Source: Phycisphaerae bacterium (GTDB lineage: Bacteria; Planctomycetota; Phycisphaerae; Tepidisphaerales; Tepidisphaeraceae). From it: 64,000 bases of DNA. Below are positions 58,124-64,000 of this stretch, in pieces. The translations under genes were made by a program, and so were the position numbers. The stretch covers positions 62,001 to 126,000 of the forward strand of contig JAICIO010000004.1 in assembly GCA_025924315.1 (NCBI GenBank). The letters run 5' to 3'. Positions within the stretch are counted from its first letter, which is position 1; each line of letters starts with the position of its first letter. The notes beneath the pieces were generated by a model. That model worked only from the letters and a program-made list of their open reading frames with translations. It was not told where the DNA came from and did not search any database.

Positions 58124-59191
58124 ATGCGAAAGATTTGTTTCATCCTGATCGCGATTGTCTGCTCGACTCGCGCCGCGTTTGCGGTGAAGGTCGCGGACAT
58201 CACGCGCATCAGCGGGCAGCGGACCAATGTGCTCACGGGTCTCGGCCTGGTCGTCGGCCTCAAAGGCACCGGCGACGGCGGAGATTTCTCGCCGGCGATC
58301 AAGCCGTTGTCGGCGATGCTGAAGAAGTTCTCCGACTCCGCCACCGTCACCGAACTTGCCAATGTCGCCAACGTCGCGCTCGTGAGCGTGACCGCGACCG
58401 TTCCTAAGGACGGCGTGCGCGACGGCGACAAGCTGGACGCGTACATCACAAGCCTCGGCGCCGCCACCAGCCTCAAGGGCGGGCGACTCTTCATCACGCC
58501 GCTGCTCGGTCCGACCGGTCTTCCCGCGGCCGAGGGCCTGCCGTTTGCGATGGTTGAAGGGCCGGTTGTGATTGAAGATCCAAGCACGCCGACGGTCGGC
58601 AAAGTCGCCAGCGGCGCGGTCATGGAAATGGACCTGCCCGCGCACTACATCGACAACGGCCGGTTCACGCTGGTGATCGAAGACCCCAGCGCCTCGTGGA
58701 CCAACGCGAGCACCATCGCGAAGATCATCAACGACTCGGAAGGCAACAACGGCGAAACGCTTGCCGTCGCGGCCGATCCGAAGAACGTCATCGTCAATAT
58801 TCCCGTCAACGAGCGAGAGCATCCCGACAGCTTCATCAGCCGCGTGCAGCGACTGCCTGTGCCGCTGTTGCCGAGCGAAGCGCGCGTCGTGATCAACGAC
58901 CGATCCGGCACGATCGTGATGACCGGCGACGTCGAAATCAGCCCGGTGGTGATCAGCCACAAAGGGCTGACGATCAGCACGATCGATCCAAAACCGGTGC
59001 CCACCCCACGGACCCCGGTCGTTAATACAAAAGATGTCGTCGCACTGGATACGACCAACGAGGGCGGCGCCAAGCTGCAAGACCTGGTGAACGCGCTCGA
59101 TCAGCTCAAAGTGCCGTCGGAGGACCGCATCGCCATCGTGAAAGAGCTGTACAAGACCGGAAAGCTCCACGCGAAGTTGATCGTGGAGTGA
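58124..59191 (+). CDS. flgI: flagellar P-ring protein FlgI
   Basis: 355-residue periplasmic P-ring subunit with a signal peptide (ICFILIAIVCSTRAAFA). The N-terminal VKVADITRISGQRTNVLTGLGLVVGLKGTGDGG is the FlgI hallmark. Further conserved parts are KNVAxVxVTA-like NVALVSVTATVPK, GGRLFITPLLGPTG, RSGTIVMTGDVEISPVVISHKGLTI and LQDLVNALDQLKVPSEDRIAIV near the end. It assembles around the rod with FlgA help. A type D element begins 22 bp after the stop. Confidence 0.93.
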   Translation: MRKICFILIAIVCSTRAAFAVKVADITRISGQRTNVLTGLGLVVGLKGTGDGGDFSPAIKPLSAMLKKFSDSATVTELANVANVALVSVTATVPKDGVRDGDKLDAYITSLGAATSLKGGRLFITPLLGPTGLPAAEGLPFAMVEGPVVIEDPSTPTVGKVASGAVMEMDLPAHYIDNGRFTLVIEDPSASWTNASTIAKIINDSEGNNGETLAVAADPKNVIVNIPVNEREHPDSFISRVQRLPVPLLPSEARVVINDRSGTIVMTGDVEISPVVISHKGLTISTIDPKPVPTPRTPVVNTKDVVALDTTNEGGAKLQDLVNALDQLKVPSEDRIAIVKELYKTGKLHAKLIVE

Positions 59192-59213
59192 GGATAAGGC
59201 TGAGATGACTCTT

Positions 59214-59331
59214 GGTGGCATCCCGGCGCGCCGGGACCTGTGACGGGACAAGAATCCTCGACCCGATCCATCGAAACGAAATCGACCGCGGAATACCGCG
59301 TTCGATCACAGACAAGAATGTCTGTGCCACC
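59214..59331. repeat. palindrome, type D (GGTGGCA outer arms), inverted relative to 44060
   Basis: Outer GGTGGCA/TGCCACC, a left CCCGGCGCGCCGGGACC dyad and a right ATCACAGACAAGAATGTCTG hairpin. The order is reversed relative to the copy at 44060-44166. It lies in the flgI-flgJ junction. Confidence 0.75.
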
Positions 59332-59377
59332 GTCGCGCATGAGGCGCTTCAGTGGGATACGAAAGCGTCGGAGACGC

Positions 59378-59815
59378 ATGCAACCCGCAGTTCTTCAAAC
59401 CTCGCAGGGATTCATCCCGCTTCGCTCGCCGAGCATGTCGCACGGCGGAATGCTCAGCGCGCACGACAAGCTCGTGAAGCACACGCAAACCTGGGTCGCG
59501 CAGAGCTTCTTCGGCACACTGCTGAAGCAGATGCGCAACGACCCATTCCGATCCGAACTGATGGACGGCGGCCGGGGAGGCCAGGCGTTTGGCGAACTGT
59601 ACGACCAGCACCTGGCCGAGCGCATGAGCCGCGGGGTCGGGCACAAGCTCGTCGATTCGATCGTGCGGAAGATCGAGGCGAAGAACGCATACGCAAAGCA
59701 GAAGACGGGACTCGGGACTCGGGATTCGGGACTCGGGTCGAACGCGCCCGCGACGAATCCCGGATCCCGGAACCCGAATCCCGGAAGCCGGAGGCAAAAT
59801 GCGTCAGCTCGCTGA
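59378..59815 (+). CDS. flgJ: FlgJ-like rod-binding protein with palindrome-encoded tail
   Basis: 145 residues from MQPAVLQTSQGFIPLRS (GGAG 7 nt upstream; the longer frame from 59240 runs through the preceding palindrome). The rod-binding domain spans about residues 25-110: TWVAQSFFGTLLKQMRNDPF, GGRGGQAFGELYDQHLAERMS and VDSIVRKIEAKNAYAKQ. No muramidase domain, as in many non-proteobacterial FlgJ proteins. After TGLGTRDSGLGS the last residues come from an inverted repeat (59706-59784). The end overlaps flgN by 17 bp. Confidence 0.82.
   Translation: MQPAVLQTSQGFIPLRSPSMSHGGMLSAHDKLVKHTQTWVAQSFFGTLLKQMRNDPFRSELMDGGRGGQAFGELYDQHLAERMSRGVGHKLVDSIVRKIEAKNAYAKQKTGLGTRDSGLGSNAPATNPGSRNPNPGSRRQNASAR
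59706..59784. repeat. palindrome, type C (CGGGACTCGGGATT words) inside flgJ 3' end
   Basis: Left arm CGGGACTCGGGACTCGGG words, right arm CCCGGATCCCGGAACCCG words, length 79 bp. It is read in frame as the Gly/Arg/Asn-rich tail of the FlgJ-like protein and is followed directly by flgN. Confidence 0.75.
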
Positions 59816-60287
59816 CATTGAGCTCATCCTCCAGCAACTCGTCGCTGAGCATCACAAGCTGCTCAAGCATGTCGAGATGCAGCAGGAGGCGATGAAGAAG
59901 TTCTCGCTCGACAAGATGGACGACGCGACGAACCTGCAGGAAGCGACGCGCCTGCGTATCGCCACGCTCGAGAACCGCCGACGCGCCATCGCGATGCAGA
60001 TCGCCAAAGCCATGCGTCTCAACGGCGATCTAACGATCAAGAAACTCGCGGAGATGTTCCCGCAGCGCGCTCCTGTCCTGCTCCAGCATCGCGAAGACCT
60101 GCGCAACATCATCGAGAAGATTCAGACGCGAACGCACGTCGCCGGGCGCCTCGCGGGCGCGGTCCTCGGTCATCTCAATACAGTCGTCAGGCTTGTCAGC
60201 GGCGCCGTCGAGCGCGCCGGCGTCTACAACAAGAATGGCGTGCCGCAAGTGTCGAAGCGCATCGGCGTCATGGAGGCGGTGGGATAG
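59799..60287 (+). CDS. flgN: FlgN-like flagellar export chaperone
   Basis: 162-residue all-helical protein starting MRQLADIELILQQLVAEHHK. A long amphipathic helix with heptad-like spacing (LLKHVEMQQEAMKKF, ATRLRIATLENRRRAIAMQIAKAM) is the FlgN pattern, and it stands directly before flgK, whose product FlgN normally chaperones together with FlgL. Cytoplasmic. It overlaps the 3' end of flgJ by 17 bp. Assignment is from fold and context; sequence identity in FlgN is always low. A four-helix-bundle cassette begins right after its stop. Confidence 0.75.
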   Translation: MRQLADIELILQQLVAEHHKLLKHVEMQQEAMKKFSLDKMDDATNLQEATRLRIATLENRRRAIAMQIAKAMRLNGDLTIKKLAEMFPQRAPVLLQHREDLRNIIEKIQTRTHVAGRLAGAVLGHLNTVVRLVSGAVERAGVYNKNGVPQVSKRIGVMEAVG

Positions 60288-60291
60288 CGGG

Positions 60292-60735
60292 ATTGTTCAT
60301 TAGGTCATTTATTCATTTGTTCATTGCAGACATGAGTGACGCAGCGCGCAAAACGATCGAGATGAAGAAGCGAACCAAGCAGTTCGCACTGCGGGTGATC
60401 CGCCTGGTGCGCGAGCTGCCGAAGGGTGATGAGGCGCGAATCATCGGTCAGCAGCTATTACGCAGCGGCACCTCGGTCGGGGCGAACTACCGCGCGCTGT
60501 GCCGCGCACGTTCAGACCGTGAGTTTGTTTCAAAGGCCGGTGTGGTCGTTGAGGAAGCGGACGAATCAGCGTTTTGGATGGAGCTGATCGTCGAGGCGGA
60601 GTTGATGTCCTCAAAGCGTGTCTCGCTCCTGCTACAGGAGTGCAATGAGATTCTTGCGATCATTGCTGCGGCTTACAACACCGCGCGACGCCCTCTGAAA
60701 TGAACAAATGAAACAATCAACAATGAACAAATAAA
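60292..60735. mobile_element. four-helix-bundle cassette C2 with TTTGTTCATT-word inverted arms
   Basis: Left arm 60292-60328 (ATTCATTTGTTCATTG words) and right arm 60699-60735 (CAATGAACAAATAAAC words) are near-complementary and enclose one four-helix-bundle gene. The arm sequence shares nothing with cassette C1, but the layout is the same. It lies between flgN and flgK. Confidence 0.65.
60332..60703 (+). CDS. four-helix-bundle protein (23S rRNA-intervening-sequence/S23 type), cassette C2
   Basis: 123 residues from MSDAARKTIEMKKRTKQFAL; the upstream part of the frame (FIRSFIHLFIAD) is arm-encoded. Helices FALRVIRLVRELPK, GQQLLRSGTSVGANYRALCRA, SDREFVSKAGVVVEEADESAFWME and LLLQECNEILAIIAAAYN give the four-helix-bundle family pattern, in particular QLLRSGTSVGANYR. 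It belongs to a different branch from the cassette C1 protein; the two share only the general pattern. The right arm begins at its last codons (PLK stop). It is unrelated to flagellar function by family. Confidence 0.85.
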   Translation: MSDAARKTIEMKKRTKQFALRVIRLVRELPKGDEARIIGQQLLRSGTSVGANYRALCRARSDREFVSKAGVVVEEADESAFWMELIVEAELMSSKRVSLLLQECNEILAIIAAAYNTARRPLK

Positions 60736-60737
60736 CT

Positions 60738-62438
60738 ATGTCTCTCATCGGCGCATTAAATGCTGGCAAGACTGCTCTCGCGGTGCATCAGGCCGCGATT
60801 CAGGTTACTGGCAACAACATCTCGAACGCGGGCAATGCGGATTACACGCGGCAGACGGCGAACATGTCGCCGGGCGCGGATCAGCAGATCAAGCCGGGCG
60901 TGTTCGTCGGCACGGGCGTCGATCTCACGTCAGTCCAGCGGCAGATCGATGACGCGCTCGAGGGGCGATTGCGCGGCAGCACGTCCGATGCGGAAGCCGC
61001 CGATGAATCGCAGCAGTGGCTCGGTCGCGTCGAGTCCGTCTTCAACGAGCTGAGCGACAACGATCTCTCCACGCAGCTGAGCACGTTCTTCAACAGCTGG
61101 TCGGATCTCGCGAACAAGCCGCAGGACATCGGGCTTCGACAGGTCGTCATCCAGAACGGCGACACGGTTGCGAAGTGGTTCCAAAATCTTCGCGGACAAC
61201 TGAACAGCCTGAGCAATGACGTCGACGACCGCATGAAGGGCCTCGTCGGCGATGCCGATCAGCTCGCTCAGCAGGTCGCGGACTTGAATGGGCAGATTAC
61301 GACCGCGGAAGGTGGAACACCCGGCCAGGCGAACAGTTTGCGCGATCAGCGCGACGCGGTGCTCAAGCAGCTTTCGCAGTTGGTGGATGTCAAAACCGTC
61401 GACGACGGCGGCGTTGTCAACGTCTACGTCGGCTCGCAGCCGGTCGTGATGGGCTCGACCAACCGCGGGATCGGGCTCAAGACGGAGACCGTCAATGGCC
61501 AGATTCAGAGCACCGTCATCTGCAAAGCGGACAACGGCAATCTCCAACTCACGAGTGGTCAGCTCGGCGCGCTCACGACCGTGAAGACGCAGATCAGCGG
61601 CGTGACCAACAAAGTCGATTCGCTCGCGCACAACCTGATCTTCGAGCTGAACAAGATTCATGCATCCGGCCAGGGCTTGCAGGGTTTCTCGAGCACGACT
61701 TCGACCAACCTCGTCGACGATCCGACCACGGCGCTCAACGATCCGAAGACAGGCCTCGACTTCACGCCGAACAACGGCAGCTTCGTCGTGCATGTGACGA
61801 ACAAGACGACCGGTTTGACGACCAGCACGCTGGTGCAGGTCGATCTCGACGGACTGAACGGCAACGACACGACGCTCAATTCCCTCGCGGGGGACATCGA
61901 CAACGTTGCGAATATCTCCGCGAGCGTGAATGGCGGGCAGTTGAAGATCTCGTCCGACAGTCCGGATGTGGAGATCAGCTTCTCGCAGGACAGCAGCGGC
62001 GTACTGGCGGCACTTGGGATTAACAACTTCTACACCGGCAACGACGCGCACGATATCGCGGTCAGCTCAACCGTTGCGGGCAATCCCGCGCTCCTTGCCG
62101 CTGCCAAGAATGGTGAGCCCGCCGACAACCAGACGGCCCGCTCCATCGCGGATCTGGAAACACAATCGATCAAATCGCTCGACGGCGCGACCCTGAAGGA
62201 CACGTACCAGGCGATGGTGAACGGAATCGCGACGAGCGCTGCGTCTGCCAAGACAAATGCCGAAGCGACCGGGAACGTGCGCGACACGCTCGAGTCGCAG
62301 CGCGAAGCGCTCAGCGGCGTGAGCCTCGACGAAGAAGCAGTCAACCTGATGAAAGAACAACGCGCCTTTCAAGGCGCCGCCCGCCTGATCACGGCGGTGA
62401 ACGAGATGATGGATACGGTCATGAATATGGTGCACTGA
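60738..62438 (+). CDS. flgK: flagellar hook-associated protein FlgK (HAP1)
   Basis: 566 residues. N-terminal LNAGKTALAVHQAAIQVTGNNISNAGNADYTRQTA is the FlgK start; the body has GVDLTSVQRQIDDALEGRLRG, DLSTQLSTFFNSWSDLANKPQ and NGQITTAEGGTPGQANSLRDQRDAVLKQL; the C-terminal VSLDEEAVNLMKEQRAFQGAARLITAVNEMMDTV is the conserved helix. It forms the first hook-filament junction with FlgL. It is exported by the flagellar type III system, chaperoned by FlgN, encoded upstream. A weak word palindrome follows before flgL. Confidence 0.93.
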   Translation: MSLIGALNAGKTALAVHQAAIQVTGNNISNAGNADYTRQTANMSPGADQQIKPGVFVGTGVDLTSVQRQIDDALEGRLRGSTSDAEAADESQQWLGRVESVFNELSDNDLSTQLSTFFNSWSDLANKPQDIGLRQVVIQNGDTVAKWFQNLRGQLNSLSNDVDDRMKGLVGDADQLAQQVADLNGQITTAEGGTPGQANSLRDQRDAVLKQLSQLVDVKTVDDGGVVNVYVGSQPVVMGSTNRGIGLKTETVNGQIQSTVICKADNGNLQLTSGQLGALTTVKTQISGVTNKVDSLAHNLIFELNKIHASGQGLQGFSSTTSTNLVDDPTTALNDPKTGLDFTPNNGSFVVHVTNKTTGLTTSTLVQVDLDGLNGNDTTLNSLAGDIDNVANISASVNGGQLKISSDSPDVEISFSQDSSGVLAALGINNFYTGNDAHDIAVSSTVAGNPALLAAAKNGEPADNQTARSIADLETQSIKSLDGATLKDTYQAMVNGIATSAASAKTNAEATGNVRDTLESQREALSGVSLDEEAVNLMKEQRAFQGAARLITAVNEMMDTVMNMVH

Positions 62439-62440
62439 TG

Positions 62441-62502
62441 CAGGTGGCTCGTGGCATGTAGCGCGTTGTAACAACAAGCAACGAGCGACACGCAACCGGC
62501 AA
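62441..62502. repeat. weak palindrome, type C (GTAGCGCGTTGT words)
   Basis: GTGGCATGTAGCGCGTTGT on the left and ACAACAAGCAACGAGCGACA on the right are degenerate complements. This is the least certain of the eight junction elements in the operon. Confidence 0.35.
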
Positions 62503-62507
62503 ACGTT

Positions 62508-64000
62508 ATGGCGATTCTTCCCCTCCAACTCGCGCGCGTCAGCAATCTGCTTCGGACCAACGTGGCCACGGGCACGATTGCCAAGCAGCAGCAGTCGCTG
62601 CTCGAGGTGCAGAACGAGCTTTCGACGGGGAAGAAGATCAACTCGCCCAGCGACGATCCCGGCAATGCAGCGATCGTGCAGCAGCTGCAGAAAACGCTCG
62701 AGCAGCGGCAGGGTTATTCCGACAACCTGCAGCAGGCGAACAGTCATCTGGGCGAGGTGGATACGACGCTCGGTAGTCTCACCGACCTGCTCCAGCAGGC
62801 TCAGAGCATCGCGTCGGCGAACGTCGGCTCGGATGTGACCGCCGACCAGCGCGCCAGCGCCGCCGCGGTCGTGAAGAGCATCTACAACCAGGTGCTGACG
62901 ACCGGCAATACCGAGTTCGAAGGCGTTTACATCTTCGCCGGCGATCGCTCGACGGAGGCGCCATTCAAGGAAACGTCGGGTGGCGTCGAGTACGTCGGCT
63001 CGCCGACCGTACTGCAGAATCAGTACGACGAGAACACGGTGCTGCCGTTCATGGTCGATGGCAACGCGGTGTTTGGCGCGCTCTCGACGCGCGTCGAAGG
63101 CTCGGCCGATCTGACGCCGGCAATGGATACCACGACGCGCATCGAAGACGTGAGAGGCGCGACCGGTGACGGCGTGCGCCTCGGCTCGATCCAGATCAGC
63201 AACGGCTCGGTGAGCGCGGACGTCGATCTTTCGAGTGCCGACACGATGCAGGACGTCATCAACTCGATCAACGCCGCGGGCGTGGGCGGAATCACCGCGT
63301 CGATCGGCGCGGACAATATGAGCCTGCAGTTGACCGGTGCAGCGGGTGACGACATTACCGTGAAAGAAGTCGGCGGAGGAACGACCGCATCTGACCTCGG
63401 CATTCTCACGACGACCGGCGGAGGCGCGGGCAATCCGGTGAACGGCGCGAGCGTGAAGCCAACGATCACCCCGCTGACGAAGCTCGCGGATCTCAAGGGC
63501 GGCGCGGGCATCGATCTGACGGACGGCATCACGATTACGAATGGCTCGGTCACGAAGTCGATCGACTTCAGCGGCGACACGACCGTTGAAGACATGCTCA
63601 ACACGATCAACAACGCCGGTGCGTCGGTGCGCGCCGAGATCAACGACACGGGCACGGGGATCAACATCCTCAATCCGAACGAAGGCGCGCAGATGACCAT
63701 CGCCGAAAACGGTGGCACGACTGCGGCGGATCTGGGTGTGCGAAGCTTCACCGCGAATACACCGCTTTCGGAGCTGAACAACGGCAAGGGCGTGCGCATG
63801 GTCGACGGCGATGACATGACGCTCACCGACAGCAGCGGCAAGAGCTTCAACGTCGATCTGAACAACCCGAGCACGATCCAGGATGTGATCGACTCGATCA
63901 ACAGCGCCGCAACGACCGCGGGCGCGGGGGTGACGGCGTCTTTTGCGACGACGGGCAATGGCATCGTGCTGACCGATACCGCGGGCGGAGCCGGCAAGCT
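62508..64000 (+). CDS. flgL: flagellar hook-associated protein FlgL (HAP3), continues beyond window
   Basis: At least 497 residues, open to the end of the window without a stop. The N-terminus LARVSNLLRTNVATGTIAKQ, QNELSTGKKINSPSDDPGNAA and LGSLTDLLQQAQSIASANVG is the flagellin/FlgL N-terminal helix. After about residue 140 comes an expanded central region with three flagellin hook IN motifs (DVINSINAAG, DMLNTINNAG, DVIDSINSA), each preceded by a beta unit. The conserved C-terminal helix lies outside the window. It joins FlgK to the filament. Start ATG 62508. Confidence 0.88.
   Translation, partial: MAILPLQLARVSNLLRTNVATGTIAKQQQSLLEVQNELSTGKKINSPSDDPGNAAIVQQLQKTLEQRQGYSDNLQQANSHLGEVDTTLGSLTDLLQQAQSIASANVGSDVTADQRASAAAVVKSIYNQVLTTGNTEFEGVYIFAGDRSTEAPFKETSGGVEYVGSPTVLQNQYDENTVLPFMVDGNAVFGALSTRVEGSADLTPAMDTTTRIEDVRGATGDGVRLGSIQISNGSVSADVDLSSADTMQDVINSINAAGVGGITASIGADNMSLQLTGAAGDDITVKEVGGGTTASDLGILTTTGGGAGNPVNGASVKPTITPLTKLADLKGGAGIDLTDGITITNGSVTKSIDFSGDTTVEDMLNTINNAGASVRAEINDTGTGINILNPNEGAQMTIAENGGTTAADLGVRSFTANTPLSELNNGKGVRMVDGDDMTLTDSSGKSFNVDLNNPSTIQDVIDSINSAATTAGAGVTASFATTGNGIVLTDTAGGAGK

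Noticed and set aside
54319-60735. Diversity-generating retroelement
   Set aside because: Four-helix-bundle proteins resemble Avd, but no reverse transcriptase, template repeat or variable repeat is seen in the window.
1-64000. CRISPR array
   Set aside because: No regularly spaced direct repeats with unique spacers; all repeats found are inverted and dispersed.

Overview
This is about 60% GC bacterial DNA, most likely from a planctomycete of class Phycisphaerae (a Tepidisphaerales/Humisphaera-like soil or freshwater organism). The evidence is a DUF1501 plus planctomycete-cytochrome/DUF1549/DUF1553 gene pair, secreted proteins rich in Thr-Gln-Pro runs, three surface proteins opening with a LEPR-XLL-like N-terminus and carrying RTX-type repeats, and a flagellar L/P-ring operon of a diderm cell. 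This assignment is an inference from gene families; no rRNA is present.

Layout. 1-5 kb: a 5'-truncated GH2-like hydrolase, two unknown minus-strand genes and a secreted GH31 glycosidase. 5-11.6 kb: a patatin-like lipase, tRNA-Leu(GAG), and a surface-polysaccharide group (SDR epimerase, two GT4 and one GT2 glycosyltransferase, a hexapeptide acyltransferase). 11.7-22.4 kb: the DUF1501/PSD1-type pair, glutamate dehydrogenase, a PQQ-propeller lipoprotein, a protein with a deiodinase-like domain and an aldo/keto reductase. 22.4-30.4 kb: a minus-strand series with EcsC-like protein, two paralogous DUF4190/prepilin-like membrane proteins, and an ABC exporter set (large periplasmic/membrane protein, ATPase, a tiny ORF, double permease). 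30.5-40.5 kb: MazG-like protein, a TPR/HExxH peptidase, a PLP enzyme, RsmA, a DUF4149-like protein and two RTX surface proteins. 40.8-50.6 kb: a run of small minus-strand accessory genes (M50 protease, DinB, two GNATs, methyltransferase, DUF6194-like, serpin, erythromycin-esterase-like, DUF4375, a frameshifted Cys-rich protein, DUF1444-like, VOC). 51.1-52.8 kb: a CAP+RTX surface protein. 53.3-64 kb: a flagellar operon in the order small ORF, flgF, flgG, flgA, flgH, flgI, flgJ, flgN, flgK, flgL, interrupted by two four-helix-bundle (23S-rRNA-intervening-sequence type) genes.

The most striking property is the non-coding architecture. Roughly thirty long palindromic elements sit in gene junctions. 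Four kinds can be told apart: (A) seven copies of a 75-76 bp double hairpin with compensatory base changes, always at gene 3' ends and in four cases supplying the TAG stop of the adjoining gene; (B) three copies of a long inverted repeat that reads HPERSEGS when translated; (C) inverted repeats whose arms are made of degenerate short 'words' that differ from locus to locus, two of which enclose a four-helix-bundle gene; (D) pairs of short hairpins of differing sequence flanked by a shared outer stem. In the flagellar operon all eight junctions from flgF to flgL carry one element, nearly every one of a different type. The idea that the four-helix-bundle cassettes and the gene-less word palindromes are one system is the hypothesis I consider most worth testing.
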